In this document: in pieces, positions 21,901 to 32,600 of the stretch
Layout of the letters: the number at the start of each line of letters is the position of its first letter
Numbering within the stretch: position 1 is the stretch's first letter
NCBI RefSeq assembly: GCF_014202755.1
Contig: NZ_JACHHK010000001.1
Location: 1-64,000, forward strand
DNA: 64,000 nucleotides
Source of the DNA: Catenisphaera adipataccumulans
GTDB taxonomy: Bacteria; Bacillota_I; Bacilli_A; Erysipelotrichales; Erysipelotrichaceae
Direction of reading: 5' to 3'
Notes under the pieces: model-generated
Told to the model about the DNA's origin: nothing
Database searches by the model: none
Seen by the model: only the letters and a program-made list of their open reading frames with translations
Program-made: the position numbers and the translations under genes

Positions 21901-21903
21901 CGT

Positions 21904-22758
21904 CTACCCTCTTTCATGAAGCTGATACGCTTCCAACGTATTCGATAGTAACATACATACAGTCATCGGTCCAACCCCTTTCGGCACCGGACTGATCGCG
22001 GTGACTTTATCTTTGACATCATCAAAGTCCACATCGCCGCATAATTTGCCGTTTTCCATGCGGTTGATGCCGACATCGATCACGACAGCGCCCTTTTTGA
22101 TCCAGTTTGCTTTGATCATCTTCGGCCGGCCGATGGCGGCAATCAAAATATCTGCTTGTGAAGTAATGGATTCAATTTCCGGTGTACGGGAATGTACGAT
22201 GGTCACGGTCGCATTCTTATTCTGCAGAAGCAAAGCAACCGGTTTGCCGACCAGATTGCTGCGGCCGCAGACGACCGCGCGCTTACCGGACAGATCATCC
22301 AGTCCGACCGACTCCAACATCGCCATGATGCCTTTTGGCGTACAAGGCACAAAACCCTTGCGGCCGGTCAGCAGACAGCCCGCATTGACCGGATGCAGCC
22401 CGTCAACATCTTTCGACGGATCGATCGCATCGATGGCTTGATCAGCATCTAAATGTTTCGGCAGCGGCAGCTGCACGAGGATCCCATCCACAGCCGGATC
22501 GGCATTCTGTCCGGCAATGACTTCCTGCAGTTTTTCCTGGGTGATATTCGCATCCAGATGAATGGTGCGGTTTTCCATCCCGACCGCATAGCACGCTTTG
22601 GCTTTCGAGCGCACATACGACTGACTGGCCGGATTGTCTCCGACCAGGATCACGGATAAAATCGGCACACGTTTTCCCTGCGCTTTATATTGTTCCACTT
22701 CGGTTTTGATTTCCGACTTGATTTTCTTTGATAATTCGTTTCCCCAAATAATCTCCAT
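21904..22758 (-). CDS. folD: Methylenetetrahydrofolate dehydrogenase/cyclohydrolase
   Basis: A 284-residue enzyme converting 5,10-methylene-THF to 10-formyl-THF. The catalytic Lys motif is SYVRSKAKAC, followed by GILVQLPLPKHL and DPSKDVDGLHP; the nucleotide site GRSNLVGKPVA is present. Length is normal. Its stop is 3 bases from DUF951, and its start overlaps the dtd stop by a base. It supplies one-carbon units, linked to glyA and the ZTP-controlled pfl genes elsewhere in the window. Confidence 0.97.
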   Translation of the reverse strand: MEIIWGNELSKKIKSEIKTEVEQYKAQGKRVPILSVILVGDNPASQSYVRSKAKACYAVGMENRTIHLDANITQEKLQEVIAGQNADPAVDGILVQLPLPKHLDADQAIDAIDPSKDVDGLHPVNAGCLLTGRKGFVPCTPKGIMAMLESVGLDDLSGKRAVVCGRSNLVGKPVALLLQNKNATVTIVHSRTPEIESITSQADILIAAIGRPKMIKANWIKKGAVVIDVGINRMENGKLCGDVDFDDVKDKVTAISPVPKGVGPMTVCMLLSNTLEAYQLHERG

Positions 22759-23207
22759 TACTGAACCTCCTCACTGTCCAGGATGATCGTCACCGGTCCG
22801 TCATTGTATAATTCAATTTTCATATCAGCACCGAATACACCGGTTTCAACCGGAATATCATAGGTCTTGAAAGCTTCATTGAATTGTTCATAAAGCGGAA
22901 TCGCCTGATCCGGTTTTGCGGCTTTCACAAAGCTCGGCCGGTTGCCCTTTTTCGCATCCGCATACAGCGTAAACTGCGAAATAGACAGTACCGATCCGTG
23001 GACGTCCTGGATCGACACATTCATTTTACCATTTTCATCATTAAAAATGCGCAGCTTCGCGATCTTCCGGACCATTTTCGTTACGACCTCCGGCGTATCA
23101 CTTTGTGTGAAACCAACAAACAGGCAGTATCCTTGGTCGATCTGCCCAGTGACACGGCCGTCAATGGTACATTTGGCATATTTACAGCGCTGTACGACAA
23201 CTTTCAT
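22758..23207 (-). CDS. dtd: D-aminoacyl-tRNA deacylase
   Basis: A 149-residue enzyme that removes D-amino acids from tRNA. The active-site motifs SISQFTLYAD and NDGPVTIIL are intact. The proper start MKVVVQRCKYAKC at 23207 overlaps the ispF stop as ATGA; longer in-frame extension upstream runs through ispF and is rejected. It is part of the ispF-dtd-folD operon. Confidence 0.96.
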   Translation of the reverse strand: MKVVVQRCKYAKCTIDGRVTGQIDQGYCLFVGFTQSDTPEVVTKMVRKIAKLRIFNDENGKMNVSIQDVHGSVLSISQFTLYADAKKGNRPSFVKAAKPDQAIPLYEQFNEAFKTYDIPVETGVFGADMKIELYNDGPVTIILDSEEVQ

Positions 23208-23683
23208 TCTGTTTCCCCCAGTAAACAAACACAAAGGCACTGAATGCCTTCCTGGCGGCCGACAAAGCCTAGCTTTTCCCCGCGGGTCGCCTTGACAGAA
23301 ACCTGATCGATCCTGCAGTGCAGGCATGCGGCAATATTACGGCGCATCGTTTCGATATACGGCGCCATTTTCGGCCGTTCCGCCATGATCGTCGCATCCA
23401 GATTGATGATCCGATATCCTTTATCGTGCATGAGTTCATAAATATGCCGCAGTAATACCTGGCTGTCGATGCCTTTATACCGCGGATCGGTATCCGGAAA
23501 ATGATGGCCCAGATCACCTAACGCAAGCGCGCCGAGAATGCTTTCCCCGACCGCATGCAGCAGGACATCGGCATCCGAATGACCGTCGCAGCCTTTCTCA
23601 TGCGGGATCCGGACGCCGCCCAGGATCAGGTTGCGGCCATCCGTCAGCGGATGAATATCCACTGCCTGTCCGATGCGCATCAT
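23204..23683 (-). CDS. ispF: 2-C-methyl-D-erythritol 2,4-cyclodiphosphate synthase
   Basis: A 159-residue trimeric enzyme of the MEP isoprenoid pathway. Metal ligands are in VDIHPL and CDGHSDADVLLHA, and the ATRGEKLGFVGR end is typical. Its presence implies the MEP rather than mevalonate route. Start codons ATGATG overlap the preceding nitroreductase stop (TGA), so the first is at 23683. Confidence 0.97.
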   Translation of the reverse strand: MMRIGQAVDIHPLTDGRNLILGGVRIPHEKGCDGHSDADVLLHAVGESILGALALGDLGHHFPDTDPRYKGIDSQVLLRHIYELMHDKGYRIINLDATIMAERPKMAPYIETMRRNIAACLHCRIDQVSVKATRGEKLGFVGRQEGIQCLCVCLLGETE

Positions 23684-24183
23684 AGATCCCAGACCACCTT
23701 TGAGGTAATTTCTTTCTCACCAGAATGATCCTCATAGCCAAGCACGCAGTGCCCAATGGCCTGATACGACTGGGGAATGTTCCACTTTTTACGCATGTCA
23801 TTGGTTTCCTCATTTTCAAATTCTTCTCTTGCCCGATGGATCCAACAGGAACCAATATGCATCTCATGTGCCTGATTCAGCATATTGCCGATGGCCAGTG
23901 CTCCGTCCTCGATATAGGTCGGATCATTGGCATCCGCAAAGACCACAATGATGGAGGAACTGCCATAAAATGGATCCATCTCCGGTTTTCCCATGATCTG
24001 AGCATTCAGCTTTGAAAGCCGTTGAATTTCTTCCCGATCCTGCAGGACCACAAAGATCAAGTGCTGCCGGTTCATCCCGTTGGCGGCACATTGTCCCGCA
24101 TAGACAATTTTTTCTAGATCTGATTTTTTTACTGTTTTCTCATTAAAGTTCCGCACACTTCGGCGCGTTGTAAATGTGTTCAT
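23680..24183 (-). CDS. Nitroreductase family protein
   Basis: A 167-residue flavoprotein, probably FMN-binding and dimeric. The N-terminal motif TTRRSVRNFNEKTVKKSDLE is the family's FMN site, and the GMNRQHLIFVVL segment follows. The start at 24183 is set by AAAGGAG eight bases upstream; an upstream extension lies in the previous terminator. First gene of the visible ispF operon. Substrate unknown. Confidence 0.9.
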   Translation of the reverse strand: MNTFTTRRSVRNFNEKTVKKSDLEKIVYAGQCAANGMNRQHLIFVVLQDREEIQRLSKLNAQIMGKPEMDPFYGSSSIIVVFADANDPTYIEDGALAIGNMLNQAHEMHIGSCWIHRAREEFENEETNDMRKKWNIPQSYQAIGHCVLGYEDHSGEKEITSKVVWDL

Positions 24184-24196
24184 TGTGTGCTCCTTT

Positions 24197-24229
24197 CTAA
24201 AAAAAAACTTGGCTTGCGCCAAGTTTTTC
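24197..24229 (-). terminator. Terminator of the NlpC/P60 gene
   Basis: Reverse-strand stem AACTTGGC/GCCAAGTT, loop GCAA, followed by at least seven T. Confidence 0.92.
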
Positions 24230-24230
24230 A

Positions 24231-25382
24231 TTAACCGTTATACTGCAGATAAACCGGATCTGAACCGTAATACAGAGTGGCTGACGTATAAACCGTCTTG
24301 CCGTCATAGTTACCCTGTACGGCCATTCCGTTGCCTTCGTAAATAGCGATGTGGGAATAACCCGTTCCGCCGTCGGCATAATAAATCAAGTTACCTGCAA
24401 CTGCCTGATCAGCACTGACAACGGTACACATTGCCAAATACTGTTCCGGAGAATAAACTGTTCCGTCATATCCGGCTGCGGCAAGTGCTGCTGCTACAAC
24501 TTCTGTACACTGATAACCATCCGTTGTTCCGACCAGACTCATTGCTGCAGAAGCAATGGCTGCATTGTTGACGCCGTTGACATTTGTGTTCGATGTCGTA
24601 GTTGTTGTCGTCGAAGTCGATGCAGAAGTATCCGTCGCAGCTGCTGCCGTAGTTGTACTTGTATTGGTATTGGCAGCTGTGGTTGTAGTGGTATTAGTGG
24701 CTGCAGTCGTATCCGTCGCAGTTGTAGTGGCTGCCGTAGTATCAGCAGTCGTTGTCGTATCAGCCGTCTGCAGAGCAGTTGCTGCAACTTCTGTTTCCTG
24801 TGCTGCAGTCTCAACAGTTTGAGCATTAACTGTTGAAGCTTCAGTTGTGTTTGATGCGTCAGTGGTCTGTGCATCACTTGTGTTTACTAATGCGTCCACA
24901 GGATCGGTAGCAGTTGTTGCAGTTGCTGCAGTTGCTTCCGTTGATGCAGTAGTTTCCGTTGTCTGAGCGGTATCCTGTGCCGTTGTATCTTCAGCAGCGG
25001 TTGCTTCTTCTGCCTGAGCAGTGGCAGTTTCTGCTTCCGTTTGTGCATTCGCCTGATCGATACGCTGGTTTTCCGCTTCAACAGTCTCTTTTAAAGATTC
25101 TTCTACTGTTCCCTTGATATCTTTAGCGATATCCGTGGAAACGTTGGCTACGACAGCACTCTTTGTTTTCTTCTCGTTGACGGTTCCGTCTTCTTCGAAG
25201 TAATACATCTTGCTGCCGATGTTCTGCCAGCCTTTTGCTACCGTTTTATTCGCATTAACATATTTGTCACCGTGCCATCCCGGCGCTGTTCCCTGTGCGT
25301 AGATTCCTGCTACGACCGGAAAGCATGACGCCACACAGAGGATCGCGGCAACCTTTTTTCCGTTGCTTTCTACAAAATTCAT
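24231..25382 (-). CDS. Secreted NlpC/P60-type peptidoglycan hydrolase
   Basis: A 383-residue exported protein. It has an N-terminal signal-like segment (about residues 8-30), then one cell wall-binding-like repeat (GWQNIGSKMYYFEEDGTV). A helical part (residues 80-115) leads into a Thr/Ala-rich linker of about 170 residues, and then a C-terminal hydrolase domain. The catalytic Cys is in DGYQCTEVV and the His in GYSHIAIYEG, as in NlpC/P60 Cys-His enzymes. The linker composition is extreme and may be glycosylated. The gene stands alone between two terminators. Confidence 0.85.
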   Translation of the reverse strand: MNFVESNGKKVAAILCVASCFPVVAGIYAQGTAPGWHGDKYVNANKTVAKGWQNIGSKMYYFEEDGTVNEKKTKSAVVANVSTDIAKDIKGTVEESLKETVEAENQRIDQANAQTEAETATAQAEEATAAEDTTAQDTAQTTETTASTEATAATATTATDPVDALVNTSDAQTTDASNTTEASTVNAQTVETAAQETEVAATALQTADTTTTADTTAATTTATDTTAATNTTTTTAANTNTSTTTAAAATDTSASTSTTTTTTSNTNVNGVNNAAIASAAMSLVGTTDGYQCTEVVAAALAAAGYDGTVYSPEQYLAMCTVVSADQAVAGNLIYYADGGTGYSHIAIYEGNGMAVQGNYDGKTVYTSATLYYGSDPVYLQYNG

Positions 25383-25575
25383 AACATTACATACCCCCAG
25401 TCAGTAATTTTGAATACAACAATACTTTAACACGTCAATTTGTGTATTTCAAGTTTACATTTCCAATTTACCCGCAAAAAAGCTATATTTCTTTCCTATT
25501 TCACTTCAAAATCAGAATGATAACTCACAACACAACGTGTTTATGATACACAACTTTGATAGGAAATGCAAGACA

Positions 25576-25607
25576 GAAAAAAACCGCTGTGATCAGTCAC
25601 AACGGTT
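25576..25607 (-). terminator. Terminator of the pgk-tpiA operon
   Basis: Reverse-strand stem AACCGTTGTGA/TCACAGCGGTT with loop CTGA, followed by a run of T. Confidence 0.92.
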
Positions 25608-25617
25608 TTCATACATC

Positions 25618-26367
25618 TTACTTTGTTTTTTCGATGATTTCGATAAAGCTGTCAGCTTTCAGGCTGGCGCCGCCGATCAATGCACCATCGATATCCGGCT
25701 GTGCCATATACTCAACAACATTGTTCGGTTTTACGCTGCCGCCGTATTGAATGCGGACCTTATCGGCTGCTTCATCACCAAACATATCACGGACCGCATC
25801 ACGTACGGTCTTGCAGCAGTTTTCTGCAATTTCGACCGATGCGCTCTTGCCGGTTCCGATTGCCCAGATCGGCTCATAAGCGATGACCATATTCGCAACA
25901 GCTTCCGGTGCCAGGTCTTTCAAAGAACCTGCCAATTCATCGCGGATGACTTGTTCTGACTGTCCGGCATCAAATTCTGCTTCAGTCTCACCAATGCACA
26001 GGATCGGTGTGATACCGGCTTTGATCAGACGATGCGCCTTCTTGTTTACAGTTTCATTCGTATCACCGAACATCTGACGGCGTTCCGAGTGACCGATGAT
26101 GCAGTATTTCAAGCCCAGTTCTTCCAGCATCGGTACGGAAACTTCGCCCGTGAATGCACCAGCATCTTCAAAGTGGCAGTTTTCAGCCGCAACGATCAGA
26201 TTCTTTGCGTTGGCAATAGCTGTCTGCAGATCCGTAAACGGTGCACCAATTCCGTATGTCGCCGTATCTCCGGCTGCTGCTGCGTCAACCGCTTCAAAGA
26301 ATGCCTTTGTTTCGGCATTATTTTTATTCATTTTCCAGTTTCCGACAATAATAGGTTTTCTGCTCAT
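25618..26367 (-). CDS. tpiA: Triose-phosphate isomerase
   Basis: A 249-residue TIM barrel that interconverts the two triose phosphates of glycolysis. The substrate-binding NWKMNK, catalytic His in GHSERR, and catalytic Glu in AYEPIWAIGTG are all present, and GGSVKPNN binds phosphate. Normal length. It is downstream of pgk with about 20 bases between, in one glycolytic operon. Confidence 0.98.
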   Translation of the reverse strand: MSRKPIIVGNWKMNKNNAETKAFFEAVDAAAAGDTATYGIGAPFTDLQTAIANAKNLIVAAENCHFEDAGAFTGEVSVPMLEELGLKYCIIGHSERRQMFGDTNETVNKKAHRLIKAGITPILCIGETEAEFDAGQSEQVIRDELAGSLKDLAPEAVANMVIAYEPIWAIGTGKSASVEIAENCCKTVRDAVRDMFGDEAADKVRIQYGGSVKPNNVVEYMAQPDIDGALIGGASLKADSFIEIIEKTK

Positions 26368-26388
26368 TTAAATTATCTCCTTTTTCAA

Positions 26389-27576
26389 TTAGTCCTCATC
26401 TGCGATGACCGCAATACCTGGTAATGTTTTACCTTCCATGTACTCTAAGGAAGCGCCGCCGCCTGTAGAGATGTGGGAGAATTTATCGCGGAATCCCAGT
26501 TTGATGGCTGCTGCAGCACTGTCGCCGCCGCCGATCACAGTGGTCGCACCCGGTAATTCAGAAATAGCAGTGCAGACTGCCAAGGTACCTTTGGCAAATT
26601 TATCCATTTCAAATACGCCCATCGGACCGTTCCAAACGACTGTCTTAGCGCCCTGCAAAGTTTTCTTGAACAATTCAACGCTTTCCGGACCAATATCCAA
26701 TCCCTGCCATCCGTCAGGAATCTCTCCGGATGCGCAGATCTGGGTGTTGGCATCTTCGCTGAAGGCATCTGCACAAACATTATCAACCGGCAGCACGATC
26801 TTGTCGCCGCCTTTTGCCAATGTTTCCTTGGCAACTTCAATGCGGTCGTCTTCGCACAGCGAATTACCGATCTTACCGCCCTGTGCCTTCATGAACGTGT
26901 AAGCCATGCCGCCGCCGATGATGACTTTATCGGCTTTCTCCAGCATGTTGCCGATCACAGTGATCTTATCCGAAACTTTCGCACCGCCGATGATGGCTAC
27001 GAACGGATGTTCCGGCGTATCCACTGCTTTGCCCAGCATCTTGACTTCCTTTTCAACCAAGAAGCCCAATGCGTTATCTTTCAAATATGTAGGAATTCCA
27101 ACTGTGGAAGCATGTGCACGGTGAACAGAGCCGAATGCATCTTCGACAAACATATCGCCTAAGCTTGCCCAGTATTTGCCCAGTTCCGGATCGTTCTTGG
27201 TTTCGCCCGGCTCATAACGGGTATTCTGAACCAGAACGATTTCACCATCATTCAGTGCAGCAACTGCATCTTCCAGTTCTTTGCCGCGGGTAACCGGTAC
27301 GAATGTAACTTTTGTATCCGGCAGCAATTCCTGAAGGCGGTCAGCGACACACTTCAGATTATTTTTCGCCTTATCCTCTTCCTTTTTAATTTTTCCTAAG
27401 TGAGAGAACAATACGATCTTCGCTTTGTGCTCGATCAAATATTTGATCGTCGGCAAAGCCGCCTGAATACGGTTATCATTGGAAATCACACCGTCTTTCT
27501 GCGGCACGTTGAAATCGCAGCGAACCAGTACTCGTTTACCGGCAACGTCAAGATCTCTTACAGTTCTTTTTGTCAT
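26389..27576 (-). CDS. pgk: Phosphoglycerate kinase
   Basis: A 395-residue two-domain kinase that makes ATP from 1,3-bisphosphoglycerate. Conserved parts include [11 protein letters not shown] (about residue 16), GGAKVSDKI and the C-terminal GGGDSAAA loop. The start at 27576 has AGGAGG seven bases before it; a longer in-frame extension lacks support. First gene of pgk-tpiA; gap is not adjacent in this window. Confidence 0.98.
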   Translation of the reverse strand: MTKRTVRDLDVAGKRVLVRCDFNVPQKDGVISNDNRIQAALPTIKYLIEHKAKIVLFSHLGKIKKEEDKAKNNLKCVADRLQELLPDTKVTFVPVTRGKELEDAVAALNDGEIVLVQNTRYEPGETKNDPELGKYWASLGDMFVEDAFGSVHRAHASTVGIPTYLKDNALGFLVEKEVKMLGKAVDTPEHPFVAIIGGAKVSDKITVIGNMLEKADKVIIGGGMAYTFMKAQGGKIGNSLCEDDRIEVAKETLAKGGDKIVLPVDNVCADAFSEDANTQICASGEIPDGWQGLDIGPESVELFKKTLQGAKTVVWNGPMGVFEMDKFAKGTLAVCTAISELPGATTVIGGGDSAAAAIKLGFRDKFSHISTGGGASLEYMEGKTLPGIAVIADED

Positions 27577-27610
27577 TTTTTTTCCTCCTACTGTATTACT
27601 ATCAGTAGAT

Positions 27611-27619
27611 ATTATACCA
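27611..27619 (-). promoter_or_regulatory. Promoter of pgk-tpiA (extended -10)
   Basis: Reverse strand TGG-TATAAT is a perfect extended -10 element. The -35 region is poor, as is common with extended -10 promoters. Confidence 0.75.
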
Positions 27620-27652
27620 CTGGAAATTTGTATTTCATAGATAAAAAGCCAC

Positions 27653-27677
27653 GAAAAAAGCGCTTTCGGCAAGCGCT
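27653..27677 (-). terminator. Terminator of the small membrane protein gene
   Basis: Reverse-strand stem AGCGCTT/AAGCGCT with loop GCCGA, then T run. Confidence 0.85.
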
Positions 27678-27679
27678 CT

Positions 27680-27862
27680 TCATTTCTTCCGTGTTTTCAA
27701 ACAATAGAATATATCTGCTGCGCAGATGATCACCAAAAAAATATCCCCCGGCAGGCTCAGGCAGTACGTATGACTGTGCACCCACGCATATCCGATGACC
27801 TCATATAAAACAATGACTGCGACCAGAATATTGACAATCACCAATCCCCTATAGAACTTCAT
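27680..27862 (-). CDS. Small membrane protein, 60 residues
   Basis: Two likely membrane segments ([19 protein letters not shown] and [18 protein letters not shown]) with a short polar loop and a Lys/Arg end. No family recognised. The ATG at 27862 is chosen because AAGGGG lies about 6 bases before it; an in-frame start 12 codons earlier is less likely. Confidence 0.7.
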   Translation of the reverse strand: MKFYRGLVIVNILVAVIVLYEVIGYAWVHSHTYCLSLPGDIFLVIICAADIFYCLKTRKK

Positions 27863-27920
27863 TTTTATCCCCTTATTACTAATGATAAAATAGCACAAAA
27901 ACCAAAGAAGTTACAATACT

Positions 27921-28394
27921 TTATTTATGATAATTTCGGCCCGCATTGATCATGAAACTTCGGTAAATTTGTTCCAGCACCAGGACCCGTGTCATCAAGT
28001 GCGTAAATGTCAGATCGGACAGTTTCCAACGCACATCAGCCCGCTGCACCAATGCTTCGCTCGGACCAAGCGAACCGGCGATCACAAATACCAGACTCGC
28101 ATGGCTGGTCTGCCATTTCTGCATTTTTTCCGCAAATTGCTCGCTCGACCACATCTGGCCGTGCAGATCCAGCAGGATCACAAAATCATCTGCTTTCAAT
28201 TTACCTAAAACGCGGACACCTTCTTTTTCCTTGATGGCGCGTGCCTGTCCGGGACGTTCTGCATGCACATCGGCCTCATCCTTGACCTGCACGACTTCCA
28301 CCTTACAAAAAGCGGACAAGCGCTTGAGATATTCCTCCTCAAGCGCCTGCAGTGAATGGTCTTTATTTTTACCGATGGCAATGATCCGGATCAA
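27921..28394 (-). CDS. rlmH: 23S rRNA pseudouridine-1915 methyltransferase
   Basis: A 157-residue SPOUT methyltransferase that acts on Psi1915 of 23S rRNA. The SAM-binding knot motif [12 protein letters not shown] and the C-terminal [17 protein letters not shown] match RlmH. Start overlaps the glyA stop as ATGA, so it is coupled to glyA. Confidence 0.96.
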   Translation of the reverse strand: MIRIIAIGKNKDHSLQALEEEYLKRLSAFCKVEVVQVKDEADVHAERPGQARAIKEKEGVRVLGKLKADDFVILLDLHGQMWSSEQFAEKMQKWQTSHASLVFVIAGSLGPSEALVQRADVRWKLSDLTFTHLMTRVLVLEQIYRSFMINAGRNYHK

Positions 28395-29617
28395 AGAACA
28401 GCCTCCGCCGGGAACTGACGCGTCAGTTTCACGACATTTGCCTTGACCGCTGCTGCATGATCCTCATCATCATGTTTCAGCACATCCACGATCCAATGAC
28501 CGACTTGTTCAAACTCAGCGTCTTTGAATCCGCGGCTGGTCATGGCAGCCGTACCCAGACGGACACCGGATGTCACAAACGGTTTTTCCGTTTCAAACGG
28601 GATCGTATTCTTATTGACGGTAATGCCCGCCAGATCCAATAAATGCTCCGCCCGTTTTCCGGTCATGCCCAAACTGGATTTGACGTCCATCAAAATCAAA
28701 TGGTTGTCGCTGCCGCCGGAAACCATCCGGATACCGGCTTCATCAAAGATCGAAGCCAGGACCTGCACGTTCTGCAGCGTCTGTTTCATGTATTCTTTGA
28801 ACTGCGGCGTCATCGCCTCATACAAGCAGACCCCTTTTGCCGCGATGACATGTTCCAGCGGGCCGCCCTGGCAGCCTGGGAAGACGCTTGAATTGATCTT
28901 CTTGGCATATTCTTTTTTGGCGAAGATCATGCCGCCGCGCGGGCCGCGCAGGGTTTTATGCGTCGTAGTTGTCACAAAATCGGCATACGGGATCGGGCTT
29001 GGATGCAGGCCGGCTGCGACCAGGCCGGCGATATGCGCCATATCGATCATCAGATACGCACCGCATTTGTGTGCGATCTCACCGAAGCGTTTGAAATCGA
29101 TGATGCGCGGATACGCACTGGCACCGCCGACTATCAATTTCGGCTTAATTTCCATGGCCATGCGTTCCAGCTCATCGTAATCGATGCGTTCTGTTTCTTT
29201 GTTTACGTTATATTCTGTAAAATGATAAAGCTTACCGGAGAAGTTAACAGGCGAACCATGTGTCAGATGACCGCCGGACGTCAGGTTCATTCCCATGACC
29301 GTATCCCCCGGCTGCAGAATCGCATTGTAGACGGCCATATTTGCCTGCGCACCGGAATGCGGCTGCACGTTGACAAACTCGGCACCGAACAATTTCATAG
29401 CACGGTCTTTGGTCAGCTGCTCCGCCCGGTCAATATTGACACAGCCGCCGTAGTAACGTTTGCCCGGCAGACCTTCCGCATATTTATTGGTCAGTACACT
29501 GCCCTGTGCTTCCCGGACCTCAGCTGAAACAAAGTTCTCGCTGGCAATCAATTCCACATTGTCACGCTGACGATTTTCCTCGTCTTCGATGATCTTAAAC
29601 ATTTCTGTATCTCGCAT
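28391..29617 (-). CDS. glyA: Serine hydroxymethyltransferase
   Basis: A 408-residue PLP enzyme that moves a one-carbon unit from serine to THF. Seen are [10 protein letters not shown] near the start, YYGGCVNID, and the PLP-lysine segment [15 protein letters not shown]. The start at 29617 has AAAGGAG about nine bases before; an upstream in-frame codon lacks support. A TATACT element lies at 29639-29644 between it and polC. It leads rlmH. Confidence 0.98.
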   Translation of the reverse strand: MRDTEMFKIIEDEENRQRDNVELIASENFVSAEVREAQGSVLTNKYAEGLPGKRYYGGCVNIDRAEQLTKDRAMKLFGAEFVNVQPHSGAQANMAVYNAILQPGDTVMGMNLTSGGHLTHGSPVNFSGKLYHFTEYNVNKETERIDYDELERMAMEIKPKLIVGGASAYPRIIDFKRFGEIAHKCGAYLMIDMAHIAGLVAAGLHPSPIPYADFVTTTTHKTLRGPRGGMIFAKKEYAKKINSSVFPGCQGGPLEHVIAAKGVCLYEAMTPQFKEYMKQTLQNVQVLASIFDEAGIRMVSGGSDNHLILMDVKSSLGMTGKRAEHLLDLAGITVNKNTIPFETEKPFVTSGVRLGTAAMTSRGFKDAEFEQVGHWIVDVLKHDDEDHAAAVKANVVKLTRQFPAEAVL

Positions 29618-29667
29618 TTTCGAATCTCCTTTTCGTCTAGTATACCGCATTTAAACGGGATTTTGCA

Positions 29668-32600
29668 TCAGAATAAACGCATTTGATTTAAATCATCCAA
29701 ATCTTCCAGCGCCCCCATCGCATCCATCGTCTGCATCAACGATTTCGAAAGCTGCGTACGCTTGAGCACATCTTCCTTGGAAAGGAACGCTTCTTCTTCG
29801 CGGGCTTTGACAATGGAATTAGCAACATTCGCTCCCAGGCCGTCAATGCTTGTGAACGGCGGCAGGATACTGTTCTCCTGATCCGGATCGATGATAAAAT
29901 CCGTTGCCTGCGAACGTTTGATGCTGATATTTGAAAAGCGGTAGCCGCGGCAGTACATTTCCAGCGCCAGCTCCAATGTGTTGTAGATGTCGTTGTCCTT
30001 TTTCTCTGCCGTGTTGTTGGACATTTTCGTTTTCAGTTCAGTCATCCGCGCCCGGATTGCTTCTTCTCCGGCAATCATCGTCTGAATATCATACGCATCA
30101 CAGCGGATGCTGAAGAACATGCAGTAGTAAGCCAGCGGCTGATGGACCTTGAACCAGGCAATGCGCACGGCCATGGTCACATAGGCGACCGCATGCGCTT
30201 TCGGGAACATATACTTGATCTTCAGACACGAATCAATGAACCATTCCGGCACATCATGCGCCCGCATTTCTTTGATCCATTCATCCTTCAGACCGCGTCC
30301 TTTCCGGACACTTTCCATGATCGTGAATGCCGTCTTTGGCTCCAGACCGTAACCCATCAAATCAACCATGATGTCATCACGGCATCCAATGACCTCGCTC
30401 AGCTTGCATGTCCCGTTGTCGATCAGCGTTTCCGCATTGCCCAACCATACATCCGTACCGTGGCTCAGACCGGAAATCGTGACCAATTCCGAGAACGTCG
30501 TCGGCCGCGTCTTTTCCAGGATGCCGCGCACGAACGGCGTACCGAATTCCGGCAGGCCGGCCGCACCAGTGATCTGATCATAACGCGTCGTGTCGATCTT
30601 GAGCGTCTCGGTCGAAGAGAAAATCGCCATCGTATCTTTATCGTTCATCGGCAGGGTCGTGACCTTGATGCCGGTGATATCTTCCAACATGCGCATCGCG
30701 GTTGGATCCACATGACCCAGAATATCGAATTTCAAAATATTATCGTGAATCTGATGGAAATCGAAATGCGTTGTTTTCCATTCCGACATCGGGTTATTGG
30801 CAGGATACTGCACCGGCGTAAAATCGTGCACATCCATATCATCAGGCACGATGACAATGCCGGCCGGATGCTGACCGGTCGTCCGTTTGACACCTTCACA
30901 GCCTTTGGCCAGATCCATCCGCTTCGCTTCGCTGAATGGCTCCAAGCCCATTTCCTCTTCATATCCTTTCACATAACCGTACGCGGTTTTTTCCGCGACC
31001 GTGCCGACCGTACCGGCACGGAATGCATGTTCTTCGCCGAATACCTCTTTACAATAATTATGGGCGACCGGCTGATATTCCCCGGAAAAGTTCAAATCAA
31101 TATCCGGCACTTTTTCGCCCTCGAAACCAAGGAACGTTTCAAACGGAATATCCTGTCCGTCGCCGCGCATCGTTGCCCCGCAGACCGGACACGTCTTGTC
31201 CTCCAGATCAAATCCGGAAGATACAGTTCCTTCCTCCAAGAACTCGTAATGATGACATTTTGGACAGATATAATGCGGGATCAGCGGATTGACCTCGGTG
31301 ATCCCGGACATCGTGGCGACGAAACTGGAACCGACCGAACCACGGGAACCGACGATGTATCCGTCTTCGTTGCTTTTTTTCACCAACAAATGCGAGATGT
31401 AGTAAACGACCGCATATCCGTTGCCGATGATGCTGTCAAGCTCACGGTTCAGCCGTTTCTCTACGAGATCCGGCAATTCTTCCCCATAGGTATGATGCGC
31501 CGTCTCGAAACAAATATCGCGCAGTTTTTGATCGGACCCTTCCATCTTCGGCGGATAGGTTCCCTTTTTCAACGGATAAATGGTTTCCGCTTGTTCCAGG
31601 ATCTTTTTTGGATTTTCCACAATGATCTGATACGCTTCTTTATCCTCCAGCCAGTCAAACTCCTTGAACATCTCATCCGTCGTACGTAGATGCTGGCTTG
31701 GTGCAGAGGTCATCTTACGCTTCTGCGCATCGTAGATATACAGCGGGTGGCGCAGGCCGCCGATAGCTTTGGCATTGATATAGATATCCCGGATCCGCTT
31801 CTCATGGGGATCGACATAATGCGCATCTCCCGTCGCTGCGACTGGTGTGCCTTTCTTTTTGGCTGCATCCATGATAAACATCAAGATTTGTTTTAAATCA
31901 TCGACTGAACGAATGGTATGCCGGTCGATTAAATTCTTGTAGCACTCCAGCGGCTGGATCTCGATGTAGTCATAAAAATCCACCGCTGCTTCCAGATCGG
32001 CTGCCGAGCGAGTCTGAGCAAGTTCGAACACTTCTCCGTTCTGGCAGGCGGAACCAAAAAGCAGATTGCCTTTATCGTGGGCCGCTTTGAGCACGGAGCG
32101 CGGAATGCGCGGTTTGCCGCTGGTCTTTGCCGAAACAGATTTCCGATTATAAGCCAGATAGTCGGTATGCGAGGCTGTGATCAGTTCATACAGTTCTTTC
32201 AGACCGTCTGCATTTTTCGCATAGACTGCAATATGATATGGATGCACCTTGCGCAGGCTGTCGCTTGAATCCACATGTTCCAGGACATCCAGCGAGGCAT
32301 CGCTAGGATATTCATTTAGCATATGACAGAAACACTGGCTGAGCACCTGAGCATCGTAATCCGCGCGGTGCGCGCCTTCCCCGTCATACGGCACATGATA
32401 AAACCGGCAGACCGAACCCAGCCGATAGGATTTCAGATCCAGCAGGCTCTGTGCCAGCGGCAGTGTATCGATCCACGGATTACGAAGTTCCGGCAGGCCG
32501 CACTGACGGCAGGCCGCATTCATGAACCCGACATCAAATGTTGCATTGTGCGCGATCAAAACCGCATCCCCGATGAACTCCAACAATTCCGGCAAGGCTT

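Noticed and set aside
24556-24822. Val-rich open frame antisense to the NlpC/P60 linker
   Set aside because: It is the direct product of reading Thr/Ala repeat codons backwards.
30142-31689. Long plus-strand open frame of 515 codons opposite polC
   Set aside because: It is antisense to the conserved polymerase core, rich in Arg and His as expected from the reverse of coding DNA, and has no ribosome binding site or recognisable domain.
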